Positions 32,737-41,760 of a stretch of DNA of 64,000 bases are shown in pieces. A program made the position numbers and the translations under genes. The stretch is from positions 1,178,001-1,242,000 of the forward strand of contig CBDIDH010000002.1 in NCBI GenBank assembly GCA_965277595.1. The letters are read 5' to 3'. Each line of letters begins with the position of its first letter. Positions within the stretch are counted from its first letter, which is position 1. Source of the stretch: CBDIDH01 sp965277595 (lineage in GTDB: Bacteria; Planctomycetota; Planctomycetia; Isosphaerales; Isosphaeraceae). The notes under the pieces are model-generated. The model made no database searches. It was not told where the DNA came from and was given only the letters and a program-made list of their open reading frames with translations.

Positions 32737-32797
32737 GATCACGAGCAAGCGTCGTTCTCCCTGGCTGTGCCCGGCTCCCTCGGGGGGAGCCGGGCTT
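32737..32797 (+). terminator. Duplicated 61-bp terminator module, copy 2
   Basis: Same 61 bases as copy 1, including the GCCCGGCTCCC stem; the tail is TTATTTTTT. About 370 bp separate the copies. Confidence 0.75.
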
Positions 32798-32847
32798 ATT
32801 TTTTGCGCCCTGGAGACGGGGAAGAGATGACCGATGGAACGCTTCTG

Positions 32848-32880
32848 AGAAGGGCATAGGGCAAAGGCAAAGGGCAAACT
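32848..32880. repeat. Family B inverse units
   Basis: AAGGGCATAGGGCAAAGGCA and AAGGGCAAAC are inverse B units between the second terminator copy and the aldolase terminator. Confidence 0.75.
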
Positions 32881-32921
32881 CGGTCCTTAATCCTTCCTTT
32901 GAGAACGACGTCGCGGTAAAG

Positions 32922-32961
32922 AAAAACCCCCATTCCCGCGCCGAAGACGCGAGAACGGGGG
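32922..32961 (-). terminator. Rho-independent terminator of the aldolase gene
   Basis: On the - strand, CCCCCGTTCTCGCG pairs with CGCGGGAATGGGGG (14 bp including two G-U pairs, 7-nt loop) and is followed by TTTTTCTTT. It lies 45 bp after the stop of the gene at 33,007. Confidence 0.88.
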
Positions 32962-33006
32962 ATTTGTTTTGGAATCGAAAAGGAAAAAGGCGATCCGTCG
33001 CGTTAA

Positions 33007-34137
33007 TCAATACACCTCGCCCGCGCGGACGGCGTGGCCACTGGAACCGCCGGCGGCCTTGGCGTGGGGAGCATAGCGGGCGTGCCAGCCTTCCGAGGCG
33101 CGGATGTTAGCAATGTCGGCCTGATCGAGACCGTACTTGGCGAACCAGGGGGTTCCCTGTTCGCGGACGACGGCGTCCACCGCGGCGACACGCTTCAAAC
33201 CCTCGGTCGCGGCGAACTTCGTGCGAGCCTCGGCGCCGTCCTGAACGAAATATTCCTTCCAGAAGGCCCGACCGCCGAGCACGCCCGAGCAGCCGCAATC
33301 CATCGCCATTTTCACCTGGCGAAGATAATCGGGGTAATCCACGCCGGCCGAGAGCAAGACCCAGGGGCGAACGCTCGCCTCGCTGAGCGCATGCAGGTTG
33401 TTGGTCAACTGCTCGTCGCTGTCGTGGCCAAGGGTGCCGGGGAACTCAGCCTTGTAAATGTCGCAATACTGGCTGATGATCCGCGCCGTTTCAATCACGG
33501 TCTCGGCCTTGCGGTCGAGATACGCCTTGTCCGTCTTCTTTTCCGAACCGTACGGAAAGGCGATCGGTTCGAGAAGGAAGAGGATGTCGTGCTTCCGGCA
33601 GTCGTTGTAAACGTCCTGGATGAACGCGAAGTTGTGCTCGGCCGAGATCGGCTCACCCGGCTCAAAAGGCGCCAAAATCTTGACGGCATCGGCGCCCATC
33701 AGCTTGATCTTCTCGACCGACCAGCCGGGCTCGTACTCGCCCATCGGTCCGCCGACCTTGTTCTTCGGGCTGCCGGACTTCTCGACCCGGATGAGCATGC
33801 CCTTTGAGGCCGGAATTGCTTCCGAGGCGATTGCCGACCAGGCACCATAATAGGCGTCGATCAAGACGCCCGAGGCGGCCGGAGACATCTGCCGGGCGAG
33901 GTCCAGCTTCGCCTCGACAACTTCCTCATAGGTCGGCTCGCGGTCGTCGCCCTTGGCCTTGAGGGCCTTCTGGGCCATCTCGATAATGGAGCTGTTCTGG
34001 TCAACGGCCACCATCGTCAGCGTCCCGTTCGGGTTGCTGATCCGCTGGAGGCCGCGGAGCTTGCCGGGCGTCAGCCCCTTGCCCAGCAGCACGGTCGCAT
34101 TCAGGTGGCGTGGGGTGGCCGCAGTCGCAGTCGCCAT
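33007..34137 (-). CDS. LacD-like class I aldolase (tagatose 1,6-bisphosphate aldolase family)
   Basis: The 376-residue protein matches the LacD/class I aldolase family: MVAVDQNSSIIEMAQKAL at the substrate loop, SGVLIDAYYGAWSAI, GADAVKILAPFEPGEP, and the Schiff-base region DIYKAEFPG with its Lys, then SAGVDYPDYLRQVKMA and SGVLGGRAFWKEY. It probably cleaves a ketose (bis)phosphate or a related sugar; the substrate is uncertain because the family is used in several sugar pathways. The ATG at 34,137 has GGAG 10 nt upstream. It is monocistronic with a clear terminator. Confidence 0.85.
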   Translation of the reverse strand: MATATAATPRHLNATVLLGKGLTPGKLRGLQRISNPNGTLTMVAVDQNSSIIEMAQKALKAKGDDREPTYEEVVEAKLDLARQMSPAASGVLIDAYYGAWSAIASEAIPASKGMLIRVEKSGSPKNKVGGPMGEYEPGWSVEKIKLMGADAVKILAPFEPGEPISAEHNFAFIQDVYNDCRKHDILFLLEPIAFPYGSEKKTDKAYLDRKAETVIETARIISQYCDIYKAEFPGTLGHDSDEQLTNNLHALSEASVRPWVLLSAGVDYPDYLRQVKMAMDCGCSGVLGGRAFWKEYFVQDGAEARTKFAATEGLKRVAAVDAVVREQGTPWFAKYGLDQADIANIRASEGWHARYAPHAKAAGGSSGHAVRAGEVY

Positions 34138-34770
34138 CGGTGAATCACTCCGTTCGAAGCGCGTTCGAGGTGTCTTGACGTTGAACTAACTTGAAAATCG
34201 ATTGCGTCGAAATCCGTCAATTCCGGTGGGTTCAGTCCGCGGGTCACGTTCGGGGTGCGCGCTCTTGGGCGCGGAGGTGACGTGGGGGTCGGGAGGGAGA
34301 GGCCCGATCGTTCGTTCGCTCGCTCGCGTTCAGAAAAACAAGGGGGTCGGTCGCTCTCAAGGGGCTCCCGGTCTGCCAGCCAGCCGTCACTCGCGGGTCG
34401 AAAGGAACCCAGCGGCGTCGTCTCGCTCTCAGCGCGTCGTAACCTCTGGCGGACGCCCCTGGCGTCTTTCCCGGCCCTTTCCTTCTGTTTGAGCCGAAGC
34501 GCCCATTGTAACGACCCGCCCCGCGTTTGCAATCCTCCCGCGCACCCGACGCGGGACGGTTTTCCTGCTCCATCCATGACCGATGACCAAGGACCGATGG
34601 ACCGAGCGCTCCATTCAAGACAGGAGGAATCGACAAGGCCCTTCACGACCAAGTTCCCGGTGACAACCCCGCAAAATCGACCGACCCCTGGTAAGACGCC
34701 ACGCGTCGGACTATGATACCTCTCGTGTTACGAAAAATCGAATCGTAATAAGACAAGCAAGGGCCCAATC
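34138..34770. other. Gap between divergent aldolase and DUF1559 genes, with short A repeat
   Basis: About 630 bp, presumably holding the two divergent promoters. A short family A run (TGACCGATGACCAAGGACCG) lies at 34,575-34,604. No gene is convincing. Confidence 0.6.
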
Positions 34771-35568
34771 ATGTCAACGACACAACGTCGCGGGTTCACC
34801 CTGATCGAGTTGCTTGTCGTGATCGCGATTATTGGCGTGCTCGTGGGTCTTTTGTTACCGGCCGTTCAAAATGCGCGCGAGGCGGCGCGGAGGATGGATT
34901 GTCAGAGCCATCTTCACCAGATCGGCCTGGGAACGCTCCAGTATTTTGACGACTGGGCCGGTCAATTTTTCCTGCATCACCCGTTTGACGCCGACAGCCT
35001 TTCTCAGGTCGGCGACGCCGAGTCGTTCGCCGAAATTTACTGGGAAGACAAGATCATGCCCTATGTGAACCCCGCCTATGCGAATGATTCAATCGCGAAA
35101 GGGGGGGCGCAGGTCGCCGACGAGCGGATTTTTCGGTGCATGTCCGACACGTCGCTCGTGACACCCTATGTCGATCCGAACACGGGGCTGGTTGATGGGA
35201 TCACGAACCGGACGAGTTACCTGATGAACTCGCAGCTCAGTCACAAGACGATCCGATACGGGCGCTGGACCTTGCCGAGATTTCAATCGGAGATCGGCCT
35301 TTCGAACTTCGTCGCCTTCAACGAACGTGACGGCGCGGTGATTGACGCCAACATCAACAACCCTGTCGCGGCGACCGACCCGAGGCAGGACGACTACGAC
35401 ATCTGGCTTGGCACCATCACGCTCGACATCTGGATTCCCTGGAAACGGCACGGCAACTCGAACGTCCTCTTCCTCGACGGCCACGCCCGATCGATCACCA
35501 AGGGCGATGCCTACCCGGGCATGTACCCCGGCGGCCAGATTTTGACAAACCCGAGCTTTTACCCATAA
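34771..35568 (+). CDS. DUF1559 prepilin-like protein
   Basis: The 265-residue protein begins with a type IV pilin-like signal (RRGFTLIELLVVIAIIGVLV then GLLLPAVQNAREAARR), processed before Phe by prepilin peptidase, with Glu at the fifth mature position. The remainder is the DUF1559 domain, ending SNVLFLDGHARSITKGD, the conserved H/D-G-H-A motif. Such proteins are strongly expanded in planctomycetes and probably form pilus-like or secretion-linked surface structures; the exact role is unknown. It is followed by a lipoprotein gene 4 bp later. Confidence 0.93.
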   Translation: MSTTQRRGFTLIELLVVIAIIGVLVGLLLPAVQNAREAARRMDCQSHLHQIGLGTLQYFDDWAGQFFLHHPFDADSLSQVGDAESFAEIYWEDKIMPYVNPAYANDSIAKGGAQVADERIFRCMSDTSLVTPYVDPNTGLVDGITNRTSYLMNSQLSHKTIRYGRWTLPRFQSEIGLSNFVAFNERDGAVIDANINNPVAATDPRQDDYDIWLGTITLDIWIPWKRHGNSNVLFLDGHARSITKGDAYPGMYPGGQILTNPSFYP

Positions 35569-35572
35569 AAAA

Positions 35573-35890
35573 GTGACACTCCCCATGTGGCCTCGCGCGG
35601 CGGCCGTTCTCAGTCTGATCTTGATTGTCTCCAGTTGCGGGAAAGCCGAGCCCCAGGCTCCTGAACCTCCCGAGCACGCCGCCTCGCGCATCTTCCAGCA
35701 GGCGGAGACACTGGCCATGCAAAAAAAGACCAAGGAGGCGATGGCCGCCTATCGCCAGATCATCGCCCACTTTCCCTCCTCACCCGAGGCCAAAACCGCC
35801 GCCTCCCGCATCCAGGCCGCCCAGAACGCCTCTCGACGCAAGCCCGCTCCCCGTCGCCCGGCTGATCCTCCCGCTCAATTTCGCTCCTGA
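35573..35890 (+). CDS. Small lipoprotein with one TPR-like hairpin
   Basis: The 105-residue protein starts at GTG 35,573 or ATG 35,585. A lipobox follows a short hydrophobic stretch (AAVLSLILIVSSCGKAE). The mature part contains a TPR/tol-pal-like helix pair (AETLAMQKKTKEAMAAYRQI then IAHFPSSPEAKTAASRIQ) and a basic Pro-rich end. It is probably co-transcribed with the DUF1559 gene, a common pairing in planctomycetes as far as I recall. Confidence 0.75.
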   Translation: MTLPMWPRAAAVLSLILIVSSCGKAEPQAPEPPEHAASRIFQQAETLAMQKKTKEAMAAYRQIIAHFPSSPEAKTAASRIQAAQNASRRKPAPRRPADPPAQFRS

Positions 35891-35906
35891 GGCGGTCGCT
35901 CCTTCC

Positions 35907-36043
35907 AGGACAAAGAGGCAGAGGGCGGGGGGCAGGGGGTAGGCCAGGACAGAGGACAGAGGACAGAGGACAGATCATTCCTCTTGACCCTTTGCCCTCT
36001 GCCCTCTGTCCTTCTGCTTTTTGCCCTCTGCCCTTTTGTCCTT
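35907..36043. repeat. Family B inverted arrays
   Basis: Inverse units (GGACAGAGGACAGAGGACAG region) from 35,907 to 35,973 are followed by direct units (CCCTTTGCCCTCTGCCCTCT region) from 35,984 to 36,043. The element lies between convergent genes. Confidence 0.88.
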
Positions 36044-36059
36044 CCGACGACCCCCTCGA

Positions 36060-37502
36060 TCATCGTCCCTCCTCCCTCTCCGCATTCCTCGGCGGCTCGG
36101 TCGGAAGGTGAACGATGAACCGCGAGCCGACGCCTGGGGTCGACTCGATCTCGATCCGACCGCCGTGCGAGCGGACGATGCCGTAACAGGTGCTCAGGCC
36201 GAGACCGGTCCCCTGGCCCTGGGGCTTCGTCGTGAAAAAGGGATCAAAAACCTTCCCCAGAATCTCGGGCGCGATCCCAGACCCATTATCAATGACCTGG
36301 ATCTCGACCCCGTCTTCCGCCTTTCTCGTCACGACCTTGACCTGCCCCTCGGGGCCACACGCGTCAATCGCGTTGGTCACCAGGTTGAAAACCACCTGAT
36401 TCACCTTGCCCGGATAACACGTCACCATCGGCAAGGGGGCCAGCTCCGTCTCCAGAAAGACCTGGCGATCCTGCGCCCGGCTCTGCACGAATCCGACGGT
36501 CGTCGCCACGCCGTCGTTGATGTCCACCGCCTTTAAATCACTCTCATCAAGCCGGACAAAATCGCGAAGATCGAGCACAATCTGCCGGATACGCCTTACC
36601 CCCGCGCAGGTCCGGTCGAGCAATCGGCCCAGGTTCTCGGTCAAATAGGAGAGATCCACCTCCTCGGCACGCTCGCGGACCTGATTGACGATCGCCTCGC
36701 GGTCGGCCTCGGGAGCCTCAATCGCCTCTTGATAAAGCGCAAGCATTTCCTCAAGCGAGGTCGTGTCGCGCGACAGCACCGTGAGGTTATTAATGACGAA
36801 CGAGAGCGGATTATTCACCTCGTGCGCGAACCCGGCGACCATCTGGCTCAGGCCGGTTAGCTTCTCGGCCTGCATGATCTGCCCCTCGGCGCGTTTCAAT
36901 TCCTCGTGCGCCTTGCGTTCCGAGTCCGCCAGGCGCTGAAGTTCCCGGTTCCTCTCGCCGAGTTCCCGGTTCAGCGACCTTAGTGCCGACGCACTCGCCT
37001 GATTCCGCTCATTCAGGTGAACGACGTCTTCAAAGGCCGAGACGAGGACATCGAGCAGTTGCTCTCGGCCCGCCGAAAGCAAGAATTTCTGGTCGAGAAA
37101 CCTGACCTCCGTCGCCCCCCGCGGATCGCCCGACGGCGGCCTCGCCAGCGCCCGCCGAACGCAGCCGACGATCTCTTCGGGCGCTCGGTGCTTGGTGATG
37201 AACCCATCAGCGCCGGCTTGAAGCCCTTGCAAAACGTTGACCGGATCGGCCTCGCTCGTGCAGACGACGATCGGCGTTTCCCGCAAGGTCGGATGCGCCT
37301 TGAGCCGTCGACAGAGGTCAAACCCGCTATCGCCGGGCAGGTGCAAGTCACTCAGCACGACATCGATTCCGCCGACCGAGAGCCGTCTCAAACCCCGTTC
37401 GGCATCGGGCGCCGTCTCGACGACAAAGCCCGCCTCTTCGAGCACCAAGGTCATCTGCTCGGCCTGCGTCGGGCTATCCTCGATCACCAGGACTCTCGTC
37501 AT
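36060..37502 (-). CDS. Response regulator-histidine kinase hybrid
   Basis: The 480-residue protein has an N-terminal receiver domain (phosphoacceptor D52 in VVLSDLHLPGDSG, K at FITKH), a coiled-coil linker (ASALRSLNRELGERNRELQR), a HisKA domain with H227 in MVAGFAHEVNNPLSF, and a HATPase domain (LVTNAIDAC, DNGSGIAPE, FFTTKPQGQGTGLGL). No transmembrane helix is visible. It is the last gene of the chemosensory operon, where Wsp systems have the WspR diguanylate cyclase, so its receiver is the probable target of the CheA-REC protein and its kinase domain the output. Confidence 0.92.
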   Translation of the reverse strand: MTRVLVIEDSPTQAEQMTLVLEEAGFVVETAPDAERGLRRLSVGGIDVVLSDLHLPGDSGFDLCRRLKAHPTLRETPIVVCTSEADPVNVLQGLQAGADGFITKHRAPEEIVGCVRRALARPPSGDPRGATEVRFLDQKFLLSAGREQLLDVLVSAFEDVVHLNERNQASASALRSLNRELGERNRELQRLADSERKAHEELKRAEGQIMQAEKLTGLSQMVAGFAHEVNNPLSFVINNLTVLSRDTTSLEEMLALYQEAIEAPEADREAIVNQVRERAEEVDLSYLTENLGRLLDRTCAGVRRIRQIVLDLRDFVRLDESDLKAVDINDGVATTVGFVQSRAQDRQVFLETELAPLPMVTCYPGKVNQVVFNLVTNAIDACGPEGQVKVVTRKAEDGVEIQVIDNGSGIAPEILGKVFDPFFTTKPQGQGTGLGLSTCYGIVRSHGGRIEIESTPGVGSRFIVHLPTEPPRNAEREEGR

Positions 37503-37665
37503 TTCCTCGGCTCCCCGTCCCTTCGGGTTCGATCGAATCGGCTCGGCTCGGCTCGGCTTGTTGTCATGCCAATGGCTGATGCCCGACGCGTCCTGGAATC
37601 AGAATCCCCGCACAGGATACGATCCGTTCCGTCCCGCCTCAAGCTCATTCAGACTTCAAAAATAT

Positions 37666-37776
37666 AATGACCAATGACCGATTACCAATGACCGATCCCA
37701 CGAAAATCCTATCTGTCCAATTCCCGACACCCGCCTCCCTCGCCTTCTTCCCTTTGCCCTTCTGCCCTCTGCCCTC
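37666..37776. repeat. Family A units followed by family B units
   Basis: TGACCAATGACCGATTACCA (37,666-37,695) and, 50 bp later, CCCTTTGCCCTTCTGCCCTC units (37,746-37,776). The final B unit overlaps the cheB stop codon (37,775-37,777). Confidence 0.88.
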
Positions 37777-38833
37777 ACTCCCTCCCCCCCACCAACCCCA
37801 TCACATGCCCGGCAATCGCCTCGATCGGCAAGATCGTATGGACGAGGCCCGCCGCGACCGCCGCGCCGGGCATCCCAAAGACGACCGAGGTCGCCTCATC
37901 CTGCGCCACGACGCGCCCTCCCGCCTTGCGAACCGATCGCAGGCCCGCCACGCCGTCATCGCCCATTCCCGTTAAAATCAGGGCGAGCGTCGACGCTCCA
38001 TACGCCGCCGCGACCGACTCAAAAAGCGCCGTGCCCGAGGGCCGAAACCCCCCGATCGGCGGCCCTTCCGAAAGCGCCACCGTCCCCCCCCGGGTCACGC
38101 CCAGGTGTCGGCCGTCGGGTGCGAAATAGACGGTCCCCGGCGCCAGGGTTTCGCCCTGCTTCGCGATCGTCACCTGGATCGTCGAGACCGCGCCGAGCCA
38201 TTCCACCAGGCCCGCCGTGAACCCCGGCGTGATGTGCTGCACGACCACGATCGGCACCGGAAACCCTTGCGACAGCCCACCCAGAATCCTCTGCAAGGCC
38301 GCCGGCCCCCCCGTCGACGTCGCCGCCGCGACAATTCTCACCCGGCTCGACCCGGCCGGATTCGCCCCTTCGGCCTTTTTCTTCGAACTCCCCTCAATTT
38401 CCTTCGAACCCGAGGGCCTCCAGTGCCGGACGACCTTGACATGGGCCATCGCCTTGACCGCGGCCAGGAGGTCGCGCGCCGCCGGCGCAAACCCAGGCGA
38501 TCCCGGCCCGGGGGGCTTGACCAGCACGTCGAGCGCCCCGGCCTGAAGCGCTTCCATGGAGTCGCCGACCTCGCGGGCGCGCGTGCTTCCGGTCACGATC
38601 ACGATCGGCGTCGGCGCCGTGATCATGATCTCCTTGGTGGCCGTCAGACCATCAAGGCCCGGCATATGAATATCCATCGTCACCAGGTCCGGCTTCAGCC
38701 TCTGCGCCATCTCCACCGCCGACGCCCCATCCTCCGCCTCGCCGACCACGCGAATTTCCGGGTCCGACGTCAGGATCTGCACCAGCAGCGCACGCGCCGT
38801 CGCCGAGTCTTCGGCCACGAGGACACGAATCAC
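37775..38833 (-). CDS. cheB: Protein-glutamate methylesterase CheB (WspF-like)
   Basis: The 352-residue protein removes methyl groups from receptor glutamates. The receiver domain has D54 in LVTMDIHMPGLDG; the CheB domain has the catalytic Ser173 (ATSTGGP), His200 (VVQHITPGF) and Asp293 (TGMGDDG). The linker is Lys/Gly/Ser-rich. Its stop codon lies inside a B heptamer unit. Between it and cheA lies a 660-bp heptamer array rather than a normal operon spacing. Confidence 0.95.
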   Translation of the reverse strand: MIRVLVAEDSATARALLVQILTSDPEIRVVGEAEDGASAVEMAQRLKPDLVTMDIHMPGLDGLTATKEIMITAPTPIVIVTGSTRAREVGDSMEALQAGALDVLVKPPGPGSPGFAPAARDLLAAVKAMAHVKVVRHWRPSGSKEIEGSSKKKAEGANPAGSSRVRIVAAATSTGGPAALQRILGGLSQGFPVPIVVVQHITPGFTAGLVEWLGAVSTIQVTIAKQGETLAPGTVYFAPDGRHLGVTRGGTVALSEGPPIGGFRPSGTALFESVAAAYGASTLALILTGMGDDGVAGLRSVRKAGGRVVAQDEATSVVFGMPGAAVAAGLVHTILPIEAIAGHVMGLVGGRE

Positions 38834-38871
38834 GGCTGACCCCTTTGAGGTTGAGTGTCAGAGGTACAAAT

Positions 38872-39534
38872 CATGACCAATGACCAATGTATGGAATTTT
38901 TGGATCATTGTTTTTCGGCAATTGGTCATCAGTCATCAGTCATCAGTCATCAGTCATCAGTCATCGGTCATCGGTCATCGGTCATCGGTCATCGGTCATC
39001 GGTCATCGGTCATCGGTCATCAGTCATCAGTCATCAGTCATCAGTCATCAGTCATCAGTCATCAGTCATCAGTCATCAGTCATCAGTCATCAGTCATCAG
39101 TCATCAGTCATCAGTCATCAGTCATCAGTCATCAGTCATCAGTCATCAGTCATCAGTCATCAGTCATCAGTCATCAGTCATCAGTCATCAGTCATCAGTC
39201 ATCAGTCATCAGTCATCAGTCATCAGTCATCAGTCATCAGTCATCAGTCATCAGTCATCAGTCATCAGTCATCAGTCATCAGTCATCAGTCATCGGTCAT
39301 CGGTCATCAGTCATCAGTCATCAGTCATCAGTCATCAGTCATCAGTCATCAGTCATCAGTCATCAGTCATCAGTCATCAGTCATCAGTCATCGGTCATCG
39401 GTCATCAATCATCGGTCATCGGTCATCGGTCATCGGTCATCGGTCATCGGTCATCAATCATCGGTCATCGGTCATCAGTCATCAGTCATCAGTCATCAGT
39501 CATCAGTCATCAGTCATCGGTCATCGGTCATCAA
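38872..39534. repeat. Giant family A array (about 88 heptamers) between cheA and cheB
   Basis: A short direct A run (TGACCAATGACCAATG, 38,872-38,889) is followed after 31 bp by inverse A units GTCATCA, GTCATCG and a few TCATCAA through 39,534. The variants come in blocks: a run of GTCATCG, a long run of GTCATCA, then alternating shorter blocks. The array ends 3 nt from the cheA stop codon. All three + strand frames are open through it, which produces false repetitive ORFs. Confidence 0.98.
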
Positions 39535-39537
39535 TCC

Positions 39538-41751
39538 CTACAAAAGCTGCGCAATCGTCTCCAGCAAATCCCTCTGATCCGACGAACTCTTGACCAGATA
39601 CGCATCCGCGCCCACGTCGCCGCCTCGGGCACGATCGGCGTCGCTGGCGCGGGAGGTATAAAGGATGATCGGCAGCCGGGAAAAGCGAGCGGAGCGGCGG
39701 ACAGTCGCGGTCAAGGTCAGGCCGTCCATCCTCGGCATCTCCACGTCGGAAATCAGCAAATCCGCCCCCGATTCCTGAAGGACCCGCCACCCGTCCTCAC
39801 CATCAACCGCCGTGAGAACCTCATAACCGGCCGATTCCAGACTGTCCTTCTCCAATGTTCGAATCGTCACCGAATCATCGACGACAAGGACTCGCTTTTT
39901 CAAATGCACATTTCCCACGTCAACGCCCCGGCCCGCGGATCGCGACGCCGAAACCGCCACGGGCACCGTCGGCGTCGCTCTCGCAAGTGTTGATGCGTTC
40001 AGAACAAGAGCCACCGGGCCTTCGGGCAAGATCGTCGCTCCAGAAACGGCGCGAAGGCGGCGGAGTCGATCGCCGAGCCCCTTGACCGTCACCTCCTGTT
40101 CGCCGATCAACTCATCGACCAGAACCGCCGCTCTCCGATCACCCGCGACGATCACCAGGCCAGGACGTTTGACCACGTCAACACGCGTGCCCAACGTCTC
40201 GGTAAGGTTCAGAAGCTCGGTCAAGGGGGCGATCGGAATCGGCGACCCGCCCGGCACGATCAGGACTCCCCGGCCGCCGATGTTCCGCACCTCGGTCAGG
40301 TCGACCCGAAGCAGGCGTTCCACATTGGCCACGGCCACCGCGAAAGTTTGCCCCCCCGCACGGAACAGGATCGCCCGAAGCGCCGTGAGAGTCAGCGGAA
40401 CCGAGAGCGTGAACCGCGTTCCAGAACCCCGTTCGGTCGAGACGCTCACGGTCCCGTGACAGGCTTCCACCCGCGTCTTCACGACGTCGAGACCCACCCC
40501 GCGCCCCGAGACATTCGTCAACTGTTCCGAGGTCGAGAAGCCGGGCAAGAGAATCGTCTCGACCAGGTCGCGATCATCTTCGGGGACGTTCAGACCGAGT
40601 TCCACCAACCGGCCGCGAACCGCGTCAAGGTTCACCCCTTCGCCGTCGTCTTCGACCACAACCTCGACCTGCGCCCCCCGAAGCGCCGCCGAGACCCAAA
40701 TCCGGGCGACCTCCGGCTTGCCCAATTTCCGGCGCGTCTCGGGCAACTCGACCCCGTGGTCGACCGCGTTGCGAACCAGATGCGTGAGCGGGTCCTTGAG
40801 CCCTTCCAGCACCGACCGATCAATCTCGACGTCGCCTCCATCAATCACCACATCAACAAGCTTTCCCTCAGACGTCGCCACGTCGCGCGCGGCGCGGTCG
40901 AGCCACTGGCAGCCCTCGGCGAAGGGCTGCATTCTCGCCCGGCGCACCTCGTCATCGAGCGATCCCGCCGCCGCGGCAAGCTGGCGGCGGTCGGCCTCGA
41001 ACGCCAGGGCCAGCTTCTCCAGTTCCCTTTCCATCTGTGCCAGCCGTTCGAAAGATCGGGCCGGACGATCCCGCCCCGCGCCGGGATTGTGCGCCGCGTT
41101 GCGTGACTCCTCACCCCAGCGCGCCACCGACTCGCGGAGCCTCTCCAGGTCGTCGCCCCTCGCCTCGACCCGCCGACGCGCCACGAGCAACTCGCCGCTT
41201 CGCGTCAACAACGCATCCAGCTTTTCCGAGGCAACCCTCACGAACGCCGACGCCTCGCGCGGCCGATCGATCATCACCGGCGCGGGTTCCGCTGTCTTCA
41301 ACGGTTTTGGCGGCTCGACAATCCGAGGCGTCGGCGGCTTGGCCCCGGCCGATCCGACCGCGGCGTCGAGCCTGGACAGGAGCAGATCGAGCGGCGAGCC
41401 GTCGAGTTCCCGCTGGTCGCGGAGCCGCCCTCCGGTTTCCTCCAGAGCATCGGCCGAGGCGTAAAGCAGGGCGAAGAGGTCGGCATCGGCCGCGATCTGA
41501 TGGTCGCGCGCCGCGATCAAGACATCTTCAAGCCGATGACTTGCTTCCTCGATCAGGCCGACGTTGACCGACCTCGCCGCGCCTTTCAAGCTGTGCGCCG
41601 CGCGTAAGAGGGTCTTGAACCGTTCGGCCCGATCGGCCCCTTCGGGATTCTTTTCGAGCGCGAGCAACTCGCCGTTGAACGTGCGGACATGCTCCGCGAG
41701 TTCGCCGACGAAGGTGGCCATCAGGCGAGCAAGAAGGCTGACGCGGTCCAT
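39538..41751 (-). CDS. cheA: Hybrid chemosensory histidine kinase CheA-REC (WspE-like)
   Basis: The 737-residue protein has an HPt domain with phosphorylated H53 (LRAAHSLKGAARS), an HATPase domain (LTHLVRNAVDHGVELPE, EDDGEGVNLD, FSTSEQLTNVSGRGVGLDVV), a CheW-like domain (PLTLTALRAILFRAGGQTFA) and a C-terminal receiver domain from about residue 618 with D669 (LLISDVEMPRMDG). The HPt-HATPase-CheW-REC order is that of WspE/FrzE-type kinases. It is 9 bp after the MCP gene. Confidence 0.95.
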   Translation of the reverse strand: MDRVSLLARLMATFVGELAEHVRTFNGELLALEKNPEGADRAERFKTLLRAAHSLKGAARSVNVGLIEEASHRLEDVLIAARDHQIAADADLFALLYASADALEETGGRLRDQRELDGSPLDLLLSRLDAAVGSAGAKPPTPRIVEPPKPLKTAEPAPVMIDRPREASAFVRVASEKLDALLTRSGELLVARRRVEARGDDLERLRESVARWGEESRNAAHNPGAGRDRPARSFERLAQMERELEKLALAFEADRRQLAAAAGSLDDEVRRARMQPFAEGCQWLDRAARDVATSEGKLVDVVIDGGDVEIDRSVLEGLKDPLTHLVRNAVDHGVELPETRRKLGKPEVARIWVSAALRGAQVEVVVEDDGEGVNLDAVRGRLVELGLNVPEDDRDLVETILLPGFSTSEQLTNVSGRGVGLDVVKTRVEACHGTVSVSTERGSGTRFTLSVPLTLTALRAILFRAGGQTFAVAVANVERLLRVDLTEVRNIGGRGVLIVPGGSPIPIAPLTELLNLTETLGTRVDVVKRPGLVIVAGDRRAAVLVDELIGEQEVTVKGLGDRLRRLRAVSGATILPEGPVALVLNASTLARATPTVPVAVSASRSAGRGVDVGNVHLKKRVLVVDDSVTIRTLEKDSLESAGYEVLTAVDGEDGWRVLQESGADLLISDVEMPRMDGLTLTATVRRSARFSRLPIILYTSRASDADRARGGDVGADAYLVKSSSDQRDLLETIAQLL

Positions 41752-41760
41752 CTCGGGGAG

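Noticed and set aside
32278..32859. A 193-residue + strand frame
   Set aside because: It runs through both copies of the duplicated terminator, so it is unlikely to be translated as one protein.
38855..39993. Three overlapping repetitive open frames encoding SVISHQS-type repeats
   Set aside because: They are translations of the GTCATCA heptamer array in all three + frames. The 7-bp period lacks stop codons, there is no start site, and the real gene there is cheA on the other strand.
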